This document shows positions 13,598 through 22,366 of a stretch of DNA of 64,000 nt, piece after piece; the stretch's first letter is position 1; the number at the start of each line of letters is the position of its first letter. The notes under the pieces were generated by a model. It worked only from the letters and a program-made list of their open reading frames with translations. It made no database searches and was not told the origin of the DNA. A program made the translations under genes and the position numbers. Source of the DNA: CANKHA01 sp035652315 (GTDB lineage Bacteria > Pseudomonadota > Alphaproteobacteria > Rhizobiales > Xanthobacteraceae); NCBI GenBank assembly GCA_035652315.1, contig DASREA010000065.1:1-64000 (forward strand), read 5' to 3'.

Positions 13598-14839
13598 TCA
13601 TTTGCGGCCGTCTGCCTTGTGCATGTGGTCGAGGACGGCAGCGCTCGGCCAGCAATCGAGTTTCAAACCGCTCGCCTTCTGATAGCGGCCGATCGCGGCG
13701 CGGGTCAGCATCCCGGCCTTGCCGTCGATCTTGTCGCGGTAAATCCCCAGCGCGGCGAGCCGGCGTTGCATCTGCTCGACGTCGCTGCTGCGTAATTGCG
13801 AATTCCGGCGCCAGGGCGTGACGAAGCCGCCGCCGCCGGCAATGCGGTCGGCGAGATTGCCGACGAACAGCACATAGAGATCGGAATAATTGTATTCCTT
13901 GATCACGTAATAATTCTTCAGCGTCAGGAAAGCGGGCCCGTAGCTGCCTTCCGGCATCAGCAGCGACGCCGGCTCGCCCAGGTCGGCCGACGCAGCGGCG
14001 CGGGCGAGCGGCGCGTAGCCACGCGCGATCCATTCCCGCAAAGGCGCGGTGCGGCTCGGTTCGGCGACGGTGCAGTCGACCCCCTTCGGCGTTCTTACTT
14101 CGTAGGCCCAGGCATGATGCGGCTGCCAGCCCTTGCCGGCGAGCTGCTTCGCCGCCGAGGCGAGCGCGTCGGGAATCGATTGCCAGATGTCGACCTTGCC
14201 ATCGCCGTCGAAGTCGGCGCCGAATTTGTAAAATTCGGTCGGCAGGAACTGCGTCATGCCCATGGCGCCGCCCCAGGACGAGCGCAGCCTTGCGCGCGGC
14301 ACGCCATCCTGCAGCATCTTCAGCGCGTAAAGGAATTCGGTGCGGAAGAAATCCTTGCGCTGGCCGGTATAGGCCTGGGTGGCGAGCACCTGGATCGCGT
14401 CATGCCCCTGCCGCTCGCCGCCGAAATCGGTCTCGCGGCCCCAGATCGCCAGCAGCACGTTTCCGGGCACGCCGAATTGCTTCTCGATGCGCGCGAGCGT
14501 GTCGCGATGCTGCACCGCCAGCGTGCGGCCGCGCTCGGCGAGCCGGGCCAAGCTTGACTCCTTGAGATATTGCTCGGGCGTCTGCACGAATTCCGGTTGG
14601 CCCGGCGGCGGCTTTTCCGGCCGGCCGGGCAGCGCGAGATCGGGTAGCGAAAGATCGGGCACGAGACCACGAACGGCGGCATCGAAGGTTGAGCGCGAGA
14701 CGCCGAGCTGCTCTGCCTGCGGCCCCAACGATTGCAGCCATTGCTGAAACGAGAAATCAGCGGCACCAAGTGGATAGATGAAAAGGAAATAGAGAAAGCC
14801 GACCGCGATGAGGCTGAAAAGGCGTGCCAACGGTTTCAC
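13598..14839 (-). CDS. Lytic murein transglycosylase, MltB/SLT_2 type
   Basis: 413 residues. N-terminal signal or anchor (about 8-26), SLT_2 (MltB-like) catalytic domain from about 30 to 320 with the catalytic glutamate in IWGRETDFG and the family marks SSWGGAMGMTQFLPTEF and KVDIWQSIPDALASAA, then a C-terminal peptidoglycan-binding domain (QMQRRLAALGIYRDKIDGKAG). It cleaves the MurNAc-GlcNAc bond to 1,6-anhydro products in the periplasm. A gene for a short coiled-coil protein overlaps its start by four bases (ATGA), so the two are co-translated. Confidence 0.92.
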   Translation of the reverse strand: MKPLARLFSLIAVGFLYFLFIYPLGAADFSFQQWLQSLGPQAEQLGVSRSTFDAAVRGLVPDLSLPDLALPGRPEKPPPGQPEFVQTPEQYLKESSLARLAERGRTLAVQHRDTLARIEKQFGVPGNVLLAIWGRETDFGGERQGHDAIQVLATQAYTGQRKDFFRTEFLYALKMLQDGVPRARLRSSWGGAMGMTQFLPTEFYKFGADFDGDGKVDIWQSIPDALASAAKQLAGKGWQPHHAWAYEVRTPKGVDCTVAEPSRTAPLREWIARGYAPLARAAASADLGEPASLLMPEGSYGPAFLTLKNYYVIKEYNYSDLYVLFVGNLADRIAGGGGFVTPWRRNSQLRSSDVEQMQRRLAALGIYRDKIDGKAGMLTRAAIGRYQKASGLKLDCWPSAAVLDHMHKADGRK

Positions 14840-15036
14840 ACGTCCGCTAGTTCCAGCCGACGCTCGATCCGCTCGACACGCGCATCGAGGCGATCCAGGC
14901 GGTTTGAAAGTATCGCATACTGGGTCTCAAGGGTACCCAGCCGAGTCTTCACATCGCGCATATCGTCGCGCAGCCCGTCTACGACGGAGCGAATATGACG
15001 AAGGTGTTCCAGAACGAGGCTTTCAGCTTCAGTCAT
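14836..15036 (-). CDS. Short coiled-coil protein, 66 aa
   Basis: Heptad-rich helix throughout (VLEHLRHIRSVVDGLRDDMR, then TRLGTLETQYAILSNRLDRL). No signal peptide. It overlaps the transglycosylase start by 4 nt and follows ettA by 23 bases on the same strand. Such short coiled-coil proteins are common in Bradyrhizobium-like genomes and have no known role. Confidence 0.65.
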   Translation of the reverse strand: MTEAESLVLEHLRHIRSVVDGLRDDMRDVKTRLGTLETQYAILSNRLDRLDARVERIERRLELADV

Positions 15037-15059
15037 GCTGCATTCTTAACACAGAATCA

Positions 15060-16715
15060 TCACCGCGTGAACTTCTTGTACTTCAGCCTATGCGGAATGA
15101 CGGAGTCGATGCCCAGCCGCCGCTTCTTGTCTTCTTCATAGTCGTGGAAGTTGCCTTCAAACCATTCGACGTGGCTGTCGCCTTCGAAGGAAAGCATGTG
15201 GGTGGCGATGCGGTCGAGAAACCAGCGGTCGTGGCTGATGATGACGGCGCAGCCGGCGAAATCCTCCAGCGCCTCTTCCAGCGCACGCAGGGTATCGACG
15301 TCGAGGTCGTTGGTCGGCTCGTCGAGCAAGAGCACGTTGGCGCCGGACTTCAGCATCTTGGCGAGATGCACGCGGTTGCGCTCGCCGCCTGACAGCGAGC
15401 CGACCTTCTTCTGCTGGTCGCCACCCTTGAAGTTGAAGGCCGCGCAGTAAGCGCGCGAATTCATCTCGCGCTTACCGAGCAGGATGATGTCCTGACCGTT
15501 GGAGATTTCCTCCCACACGGTTTTGCCGCCGTCGAGCGAGTCGCGCGACTGGTCGACATAGCCGAGATGCACCGACTCGCCGATCTTGATCGTGCCTTTG
15601 TCCGGCTTCTCCTGCCCGGTGATCATACGGAACAGCGTGGTCTTGCCGGCACCGTTCGGGCCGATGACTCCGACGATGCCGCCGGGCGGCAATCTGAAGG
15701 TGAGGTTGTCGATCAGCAGCTTGTCGCCGTAGCCCTTGGTCAGGCCCTCGAAATCGATAACGTTCTGGCCGAGCCGCTCCGCCACCGGAATGACGATCTG
15801 CGCGGTCTGCGTTTGTTTTTCCGCGGCCTTCTTCACCAGATCCTCATAGGCGCGATAGCGCGCCTTGGATTTCGCCTGTCGCGCCTTCGGGCTGGCGGCG
15901 ACCCATTCCTGTTCGCGCGCCAAAGTCCGCTGGCGCGCTTCCTCCTCGCGGCCCTCCTGCTCGAGCCGTTTCTGCTTCTGGCCAAGCCAGGCGGTGTAAT
16001 TGCCCTGGTAAGGAATGCCGCGGCCGCGATCGAGCTCGAGAATCCAACCGGTGACGTTGTCGAGAAAGTAGCGGTCGTGGGTGACGATGAGGATGGCGCC
16101 GGGATAGTTGCGCAGATGTCCTTCCAGCCAGTTCACCGATTCCGCGTCGAGATGGTTGGTGGGCTCGTCGAGCAGCAACAGATCAGGCTGGTCGAGCAGC
16201 AGCTTGCACAACGCCACACGGCGGCGCTCGCCGCCGGAAAGTTTTGAGACGTCGGCGTTATCAGGCGGGCAGCGCAAGGCGTCCATGGCCTGATCGACCT
16301 GGGAGTCGAGGTCCCAAAGATTTTGGCTGTCAATCTGGTCCTGAAGCTTGGCCATCTCCTCGGCGGTCTCGTCGGAGTAATTGGCCGCAATTTCGTTGTA
16401 ACGGTCGAGTATGGCCTTCTTGGCGCGGACGCCTTCCATGACGTTGTCGCGCACGCTCTTCTTGGCATCGAGCTGCGGTTCCTGCTCCAGGTAGCCGACG
16501 CGCGCGCCTTCCGCCGCCCAAGCCTCGCCGGTGAACTCGCTGTCACGCCCGGCCATGATCCGCAACAGCGTCGACTTGCCGGCGCCGTTGACGCCGAGCA
16601 CACCGATCTTGGCGTCCGGATAGAAGGACAGATTGATGTCTTCCAGCACCTTGCGGCCGCCCGGATAGGTCTTGGACAGCCCGTGCATGTGATAGATGAA
16701 TTGCCGGCCGTTCAT
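15060..16715 (-). CDS. ettA: Energy-dependent translational throttle protein EttA
   Basis: 551-residue ABC-F ATPase with two nucleotide-binding domains: Walker A GVNGAGKST (about residue 39) and GPNGAGKTT (about 350), signatures LSGGERRRV and LSGGERNRV, Walker B LLLLDEPTNHLD and VLLLDEPTNDLD. Between the domains lies the charged linker of the family (ARQRTLAREQEWVAASPKAR). Length and N-terminus (MNGRQFIYHMHGLSKTYPGG) fit EttA. It binds the ribosomal E site and gates entry into elongation according to the ATP/ADP ratio. There are no membrane segments, as expected. Confidence 0.95.
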   Translation of the reverse strand: MNGRQFIYHMHGLSKTYPGGRKVLEDINLSFYPDAKIGVLGVNGAGKSTLLRIMAGRDSEFTGEAWAAEGARVGYLEQEPQLDAKKSVRDNVMEGVRAKKAILDRYNEIAANYSDETAEEMAKLQDQIDSQNLWDLDSQVDQAMDALRCPPDNADVSKLSGGERRRVALCKLLLDQPDLLLLDEPTNHLDAESVNWLEGHLRNYPGAILIVTHDRYFLDNVTGWILELDRGRGIPYQGNYTAWLGQKQKRLEQEGREEEARQRTLAREQEWVAASPKARQAKSKARYRAYEDLVKKAAEKQTQTAQIVIPVAERLGQNVIDFEGLTKGYGDKLLIDNLTFRLPPGGIVGVIGPNGAGKTTLFRMITGQEKPDKGTIKIGESVHLGYVDQSRDSLDGGKTVWEEISNGQDIILLGKREMNSRAYCAAFNFKGGDQQKKVGSLSGGERNRVHLAKMLKSGANVLLLDEPTNDLDVDTLRALEEALEDFAGCAVIISHDRWFLDRIATHMLSFEGDSHVEWFEGNFHDYEEDKKRRLGIDSVIPHRLKYKKFTR

Positions 16716-16997
16716 TCGCTTTCTCGCATTGCGCCGAACCTTCGGGCGCCGTCACGCGGCGCGCGGGGCCTGACGCGTTGTGGGGATTTGACGCTGATGT
16801 AGCGAGCCAGCGGAGAAAGAGCAAGCAGCGACCCACAGACGCCGGCAGTAAGGATGTGGAAAGGCTGATGCCTGTTTTCCCGCCGAGGCCAACCGAGCAT
16901 TAACCGCCGCAGCGCATGATGCGCTCGCGGACGCAAGCACAGCCTCGAACGAACAATCAAGGCGGCGGACCGAAGAGCCAAGCCACGCAGGAAGACG

Positions 16998-17210
16998 ATG
17001 GCCGACGTCAAGACGCTCAGTTTGCACTTCTTCGAGACAGAAGCCTCCTTGAGAGCCCGGATCAGCCAGCAAGCGCGGCGGCTGACGGCAAACTTTTTCG
17101 ATCCGTACCGGCCGGAACTTCACTATATGCGCGGCCCGGGGCCAAAATGGCGGGAAAAGCACCCCGACGCGGCCCCAGCACCCGAAGCGAAATGCAATCC
17201 CACGCACTGA
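16998..17210 (+). CDS. Hypothetical protein, 70 aa
   Basis: A short, basic, soluble frame (MADVKTLSLHFFETEASLRA..., with FFDPYRPELHYMRGPGPKWR near the middle). An AGGAAGACG stretch may serve as ribosome site. No family recognised. It ends 68 bases before the dehydrogenase gene in the same direction. The upstream gap back to ettA (16716-16997) shows nothing definite. Confidence 0.4.
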   Translation: MADVKTLSLHFFETEASLRARISQQARRLTANFFDPYRPELHYMRGPGPKWREKHPDAAPAPEAKCNPTH

Positions 17211-17278
17211 CGACCGCGCAATTGACGGCCCATTGATTTACTGCGCAAATCCGCGTCGCTGATTCCGGGGCAAACGCG

Positions 17279-18238
17279 ATGCGCTACAGCGGGGCCATTC
17301 TCGACGACTACTATAGTGTCGCCTTGCAGCTTGCGGACTGGTCGCGTGTCCCCGAGGTCGCCTTCAAGGTCTTCAACCAACCGTTTCGTGGCTCGGACGA
17401 GGTCATCGCCGCGCTGCAAGGCGCCGGGATCATCTGCGTCATGCGCGAGCGCACTTCGTTTCCGCGCCGCGTCATCGAGGGGTTGCCCGATCTCAAGCTC
17501 ATCGTTACCGGCGGCATGCGTAATGCCGCCATCGACGTCCAGGCCGCCGCCGAGCGCGGCATCATGGTCTGCGGCACGAAATCCGCCGGCTACAGCACCG
17601 GCGAGCTGACCTTCGGCCTCATTCTCGAACTGTCGCGCCGGATCGGTTTCCAGGATCGGCAGCTCAAGGCCGGCGTGCCGTGGCAGACCGTTCCAGGACA
17701 CGGTATTTTCGGGCGCACCATCGGCATCATCGGTTTGGGTAAGATCGGTTCGCGCGTCGCTAGAATCGCGCAGGCATGCGACATGAAGGTGATCGCCTGG
17801 AGCCAGAATCTGACGGCCGAACGCTGCCGCGAGGTCGGTGCGACGCTGGTGAGCAAAGAAGAGCTCTTGCGCCAATCGGATTTCGTCACCATCCACGTGC
17901 AGCTCAGCCCGCGCACGCAGGGCATGATCGGCGCTGCCGATCTCGCTTTAATGAAGCCCACGGCTTACCTGATCAACACGTCGCGCGCGCAGATCGTCGA
18001 TCAAGACGCGCTGCTCGCGGCCCTGCGGGAGAAGAAAATCGCGGGAGCCGGCCTGGACGTCTATGACGTCGAGCCGCTGCCGCTCGATCATCCGCTGCGC
18101 AAGCTGCCGAACGCGGTGACCACGCCGCATCTCGGCTATGCGACCCTCGACAATTTCAGGCTATTTTACGAGGGCATGGTCGAGGACATCCGCGCCTGGA
18201 TCGACGGCAAGCCGATCAACGTGATTCCGGCGCGATAG
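17279..18238 (+). CDS. D-2-hydroxyacid dehydrogenase family protein
   Basis: 319 residues, NAD(P)-dependent. The Rossmann fingerprint GIIGLGKIGSRVARIA lies at about residues 147-162. The catalytic Arg is in INTSRAQIVD, the Glu in YDVEPLPLDHPL and the His in TPHLGYAT, the usual Arg-Glu-His set. It would interconvert a 2-keto acid and a D-2-hydroxy acid; the substrate cannot be told from sequence. It is followed by the UdgX gene with 24 bases between, possibly one transcript. Confidence 0.88.
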   Translation: MRYSGAILDDYYSVALQLADWSRVPEVAFKVFNQPFRGSDEVIAALQGAGIICVMRERTSFPRRVIEGLPDLKLIVTGGMRNAAIDVQAAAERGIMVCGTKSAGYSTGELTFGLILELSRRIGFQDRQLKAGVPWQTVPGHGIFGRTIGIIGLGKIGSRVARIAQACDMKVIAWSQNLTAERCREVGATLVSKEELLRQSDFVTIHVQLSPRTQGMIGAADLALMKPTAYLINTSRAQIVDQDALLAALREKKIAGAGLDVYDVEPLPLDHPLRKLPNAVTTPHLGYATLDNFRLFYEGMVEDIRAWIDGKPINVIPAR

Positions 18239-18262
18239 CGGAACCGCGGCAGATCCTACCTG

Positions 18263-18910
18263 TTGAATCCGAGTCTTGTTTTCCGGATCGGTGCGCTCGT
18301 GGACCAGACTCCTGTCATCCGTTCGCTGAAGGCGCTGGCCGACGCGGAGAATGCCTGCACGCGCTGCCCGCTCTACCGCCACGCAACGCAAGCGGTGCCC
18401 GGCGAGGGCGCCAAGCATTCGCGGCTGATGATGGTGGGCGAGCAGCCGGGCGATTACGAGGACCGCGAAGGACGTCCGTTCGTCGGGCCTGCCGGGCGCG
18501 TGCTGGACCGCGCCATCGCCGAGGCCGGCCTCGATCGCAAAAAAATCTTCGTCACCAATGCAGTCAAGCACTTCAAATTCGAGGCGCGCGGCAAGCGCCG
18601 CCTGCACAAAAAGCCCAACGCCCATGAGATCGACCGCTGCCGCTGGTGGCTGGAGACAGAGCGCGTGATCGTGAAGCCGGAGGTGATCGTCGCCATGGGG
18701 ACGACGGCGGTGCGCGGCATCACCGGCCGGCCGACGGCGATTTCGAAACTGCGCGGCGCGCCGGTGCCGCTGGAAAACGGCGCGCGGCTGGTGGCAACGA
18801 TTCATCCTTCCTATTTGCTGCGCATCAAGGACGACGACGACAAGGCGGCGCAATATGCGCTTTTCGTCGAGGACTTGCGCCTGTGCGCCAAGCTTCTGCG
18901 CGCCGCTTGA
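18263..18910 (+). CDS. Uracil-DNA glycosylase UdgX-type
   Basis: Family-4-related uracil-DNA glycosylase with the marks of UdgX: an iron-sulfur CTRCPLY pair near the N-terminus, active-site motif GEQPGDYEDREGRPFVGPAG, and the loop GKRRLHKKP, which in UdgX (KRRIH) carries the histidine that forms a covalent bond with the abasic sugar after uracil removal. Here Leu replaces the usual Ile next to the His. The HPSYLLR motif closes the active site. The start is uncertain: TTG at 18263, or GTG at 18299 giving a product closer to the family N-terminus. Role: removal of uracil from DNA with a suicide-like end state. Confidence 0.85.
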   Translation: MNPSLVFRIGALVDQTPVIRSLKALADAENACTRCPLYRHATQAVPGEGAKHSRLMMVGEQPGDYEDREGRPFVGPAGRVLDRAIAEAGLDRKKIFVTNAVKHFKFEARGKRRLHKKPNAHEIDRCRWWLETERVIVKPEVIVAMGTTAVRGITGRPTAISKLRGAPVPLENGARLVATIHPSYLLRIKDDDDKAAQYALFVEDLRLCAKLLRAA

Positions 18911-18916
18911 TCGCCG

Positions 18917-19984
18917 TCAATTCACCGCGGTCTTGACAATTCGTGCCAGCAGCCGCTCGCGCCGTGCCGCCGACCGGCACGACTTGATCTCGACCGACAG
19001 GCGAAATAGCGCGCCGTTTTCGAAGGCGGCGAATACGGTGTCATGCACATAGCTTTTGCGGCACACCGCCGGCGTATTGGCAAGCTCCGCCGCCGCGGCG
19101 CGTACGGCCTGGATAATCTGCCGCCGGCGCCGGCGTTCGCTTTTTGCCGGCGCGACGCCCGCCAGCATCTGCAACACGAACAGCGACGCCATCAGCGTGC
19201 GGAAGTCCTTCAACGATATGCGCACGCCGGCAATGGCATGGAGAAATTCGTTGACTTCGCGGCGCCGCACCCCGCGAACCGCACCGGTGTCGTCGCGGTA
19301 TTGAAAAAGGCGCCGCCCAGGCAGCTTTCGTAAAATTGCGATGGCGCGGGCCAAGCGAGAGCTGCGCACTTCGCGGCGCAGGCGTTGGCCCCCTTTGGCG
19401 CGGAAAGTCAGGGTAATAACCTCGCCCTTCACCGATACGTTCGACTTCAACAGGGTGGCGGCGCCGCGCGTCCCATGGGCGCGCGCATAGCTTTCGCTTC
19501 CCGGCCTGATGGCGCTGAGCGAAACCAGTTCGATGATGGCGGCGAGCGCGAAGTCGCGGCTAGGCTCGCGCGCCGAAAGCCGGCGGGTAACCTCGCGCCG
19601 GACCCGCGGCAGACCTTGCACCAGCGCCAAGAGCCGGCGCGCCTTGCGCCGCTCGCGCACCTTTTCCCATTGCGGGTGATAGCGATACTGCAGCCGCCCC
19701 GCCGCATCGCGCCCCACCGCTTGAAGATGCGCGCGCGGATCGCCGGAATAGCGCACGTCCTCGTAGGCAGGCGGCACCGCCAGCGATTTCAGCCGGCGCA
19801 GAATGACCGGATCGCGCAATTTGACGCCGTTTGCCGCCACGTAGCAGAAGTCGTGGCCGTTGCGGCGGCGCCGGATCGCCAATTTTTCCGCAGTCGTGCG
19901 ATGGAGTTCGCCGGCAGCCGCAGGAGGGCGAAGCGGCGCATCGCCCGGATCGGCACGATCGGATGCTTTCGGCGATGCAGACAT
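18917..19984 (-). CDS. DNA topoisomerase IB
   Basis: Poxvirus-type small type IB topoisomerase, 355 residues from the Met at 19984 (a Met at 20002 is also possible). It has the N-terminal beta domain with GHDFCYVAANGVKLRD and the catalytic domain with IRPGSESYARAHGTRGAATL, FRAKGGQRLRREV, the segment LKDFRTLMAS and the nucleophile region VCRKSYVHDTV near residue 315. It relaxes supercoils through a 3'-phosphotyrosine. Convergent with the UdgX gene, six bases between stops. Confidence 0.88.
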   Translation of the reverse strand: MSASPKASDRADPGDAPLRPPAAAGELHRTTAEKLAIRRRRNGHDFCYVAANGVKLRDPVILRRLKSLAVPPAYEDVRYSGDPRAHLQAVGRDAAGRLQYRYHPQWEKVRERRKARRLLALVQGLPRVRREVTRRLSAREPSRDFALAAIIELVSLSAIRPGSESYARAHGTRGAATLLKSNVSVKGEVITLTFRAKGGQRLRREVRSSRLARAIAILRKLPGRRLFQYRDDTGAVRGVRRREVNEFLHAIAGVRISLKDFRTLMASLFVLQMLAGVAPAKSERRRRRQIIQAVRAAAAELANTPAVCRKSYVHDTVFAAFENGALFRLSVEIKSCRSAARRERLLARIVKTAVN

Positions 19985-20057
19985 GAATGGCCTCGCGCCC
20001 AAGCGGTTTCCGCAGGACGTAAACCGCAGGCGGCCAGCCCGGTTCCGGTGGCGCGAC

Positions 20058-21044
20058 TTAGCGCGGGCTGACGGCGGGCGGGGCCAAGGGTTGCGCTTGC
20101 GCCGTTGTCGGCTGTTGCGCCTGCGCGGCGGGCGGCGCGGTGCCCGGAAGCACGATCACCCGGGTGCCGACCTTCACGCGGTCGAAAAGATCCTCGATGT
20201 CCTGATTGAGCAGGCGCACGCAGCCCGAGGACACGAATTTTCCGATCGTCGAAGGCTGATTGGTGCCGTGAATGCGATAAAGCGTGTTTCCGAGATAGAG
20301 CGCGCGCGCCCCGAGGGGATTGCTTTCCCCGCCCGCCATGAAGCGCGGCAGATAAGGCTGACGGTCGATCATTTCCGCCGGCGGATACCAGTCCGGCCAT
20401 TCCGCCTTGCGCGAAATGCGCTCGGTGCCCGACCACGTAAAGCCTTCGCGGCCAACCCCGATGCCGTAGCGGATCGCCTTGCCACCGCCTTCGATCAAAT
20501 AAAGATAGGTGTGGCCGGTATCGATGATGATGGTGCCGGCCGGCTCCTTGGTGCGGAATTCGACCTCCTGCCGGCGCAGTTGCGGCGGCAGTTCCTTTGG
20601 CTCGCCAACCTCGGGCTGATCCTCAGGCGGCAATGCTGAAATGACCGATTGCTGATCGGGGGTAATGGTTCCCGGGGGGCGCGGCGGCCCTTCCTGGCCG
20701 GGGACCGCATCGCTGCGCTGAATGCCGGGCACATGGCCATAGGGCGCAGCGCTGCCATTCGGCGGCACGAAAGCCGGCGGCGGCGCAACGGCGGCATTGG
20801 ACTCCGGCGGATAAGGCGCGGGCGGGTAAGACGGTGCCGGCGCTGCGGGAGCCGTATAAGGCGCCGCCGGATACGGCGGCCCCGGATACGGGCTCGGCAG
20901 GACGGATTCCTCATCGTCGTAGGGCGGCGCAGCGGGGTAGCCAGACGGGCCGACATAGGGCGGGGCGGCATATTGTGCCGCGACCGGGCCAAGCGGCACC
21001 GAAACCAGAATGGTAGCGGCGATGGCGGCCTGGCGTAGAATCAT
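20058..21044 (-). CDS. L,D-transpeptidase (YkuD family)
   Basis: 328 residues from the Met at 21044, placed by GGAGGGG. Signal peptide (about 1-24), a long Pro/Ala/Tyr-rich linker (about 25-115) and a C-terminal YkuD domain ending in the catalytic motif HGTNQPSTIGKFVSSGCVRL (His...Ser-x-Gly-Cys). It would form 3-3 crosslinks or attach proteins to peptidoglycan in the periplasm. The C-terminus has a further Gln/Ala/Pro-rich tail. The low-complexity linker may span toward the outer membrane (inference). Confidence 0.9.
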   Translation of the reverse strand: MILRQAAIAATILVSVPLGPVAAQYAAPPYVGPSGYPAAPPYDDEESVLPSPYPGPPYPAAPYTAPAAPAPSYPPAPYPPESNAAVAPPPAFVPPNGSAAPYGHVPGIQRSDAVPGQEGPPRPPGTITPDQQSVISALPPEDQPEVGEPKELPPQLRRQEVEFRTKEPAGTIIIDTGHTYLYLIEGGGKAIRYGIGVGREGFTWSGTERISRKAEWPDWYPPAEMIDRQPYLPRFMAGGESNPLGARALYLGNTLYRIHGTNQPSTIGKFVSSGCVRLLNQDIEDLFDRVKVGTRVIVLPGTAPPAAQAQQPTTAQAQPLAPPAVSPR

Positions 21045-21125
21045 AACCCCTCCGACGGAAACCACGGGCCTCGTCAATTGCCCAAGATCAAGGCGCATTC
21101 AAGTCAACAAGGCGTCAACAAGCCC

Positions 21126-21710
21126 TTATTCTTCTTCGCCCCCTTTCCAGCGCTTGACCAGCTTGGTCTCGATGCCGAAAAGGTCAAGGAGACGGCCAAC
21201 CGTGTGATTGATGATGTCGTCGAGGGTTTCGGGACGGTTGTAGAAAGCCGGCACGATGGGCGCGACGATGGCCCCCATCTCGGTCAGCGCCATCATTGTC
21301 TTGAGATGGCCGGCGTGGACGGGCGTTTCCCGGAAGGCGAGCACCAGGCGGCGGCGCTCCTTGAGCACCACGTCTGCCGCGCGCGACATCAAGGTACTGG
21401 TGACGCCGGCGGCGATCTCGCTCATCGAGCGGACGGAACAAGGCACGATGACCATGCCCATCGTCGGAAAGGATCCGGACGAGATCGCGGCACCGATGTC
21501 CGAGGCGGCATGAAAATGCGACGCGAGGGCCCGCACGTCCTTCGACTTGAAATCGGTTTCATAGACCAACGTCAGCTCGGCGGATTTGCTCATCACCAGA
21601 TGCGTTTCGATGCCGGCGGCGCGCAACACTTGCAGCATGCGCACGCCATAGATCACGCCGGATGCACCGGAGATGCCGACGATCAGCCGCTTGGTCTCCT
21701 TGCTACTCAT
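21126..21710 (-). CDS. ubiX: Flavin prenyltransferase UbiX
   Basis: 194 residues from the Met at 21710 (TGGGAACG upstream; 21719 also possible). FMN-binding GISGASGVIYGVR at the N-terminus, central VIVPCSVRSMSEIAAG and the RETPVHAGHLKTM block are diagnostic. It attaches dimethylallyl to FMN to give prenyl-FMN, the cofactor of UbiD decarboxylases; a UbiD-family gene lies at 37114-38589. It is preceded on the same strand by the TIGR02444 gene. Confidence 0.94.
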   Translation of the reverse strand: MSSKETKRLIVGISGASGVIYGVRMLQVLRAAGIETHLVMSKSAELTLVYETDFKSKDVRALASHFHAASDIGAAISSGSFPTMGMVIVPCSVRSMSEIAAGVTSTLMSRAADVVLKERRRLVLAFRETPVHAGHLKTMMALTEMGAIVAPIVPAFYNRPETLDDIINHTVGRLLDLFGIETKLVKRWKGGEEE

Positions 21711-21749
21711 CGTTCCCATTTTTCATCGCGAGAACCCGCCGAGCGATCC

Positions 21750-22280
21750 TCAATGTTGCTGATATTTTTCGAAGGCGCCGAGCACCGCATCGACCGCAGT
21801 ATCAGGGAAACGGCGGCCGGCAAATACCTGGTAAGCGGCGATGCTGCCGCGAGCCGCCTCCTGCGCCGTCTGCGCCACGGCGCCAAGCGGCGCGGATCGA
21901 GAGAATTCGTACAACGCCTGCTGCTGCAGGCGCTCGGCCTCCAGTTCGAGACCTTTAACCTTGGTCCGGAAAAGTTCGGCATCCCCGGCCGGCAGCGGGC
22001 CGGCGGCGCCTTTTAACGCGCGCCGTATACCGCGCAAGGGGACGACCGCGTTCCGCCGCCAGGCGGCGACATGGCCGTCGATGGCGGCGATCTCGGCGGC
22101 GGAAAGCTGGCGCTTCAGCGATGCATTCCAGAACAGGAAAAGCAGCAGATTGACGTCGATGCCGGCCTCATCCTGCAAGCGGATGCACGCCTCCGCCAGT
22201 CCGGGGGTGCGGTAGAAATCGAGGGAGAATTGCCACAGCGGCGAGCCTTGCGGCGACGCTTTGGATGCGGCTTGGGTCAT
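21750..22280 (-). CDS. TIGR02444 family protein
   Basis: 176-residue helical protein with SPLWQFSLDFYRTPGLAEACIRLQDEAGIDVNLLLFL..W (first 50 residues) followed by ALKGAAGPLPAGDAELFRTKVK-type helices; this is the TIGR02444/DUF2390 pattern. Function unknown in the family. Same strand as ubiX with a gap of 39 bases, divergent from pyrD. Confidence 0.8.
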   Translation of the reverse strand: MTQAASKASPQGSPLWQFSLDFYRTPGLAEACIRLQDEAGIDVNLLLFLFWNASLKRQLSAAEIAAIDGHVAAWRRNAVVPLRGIRRALKGAAGPLPAGDAELFRTKVKGLELEAERLQQQALYEFSRSAPLGAVAQTAQEAARGSIAAYQVFAGRRFPDTAVDAVLGAFEKYQQH

Positions 22281-22366
22281 GCGTGAACCGTCGGCGAATG
22301 CCGCCCCTTAGCGGCTGGGCACGGTTATTTGCTCTAGTTGGACAGCCATAGCAAGATAGCCCCGGC

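Noticed and set aside
17123..17896. 257-codon minus-strand frame
   Set aside because: Antisense to the D-2-hydroxyacid dehydrogenase; no family features.
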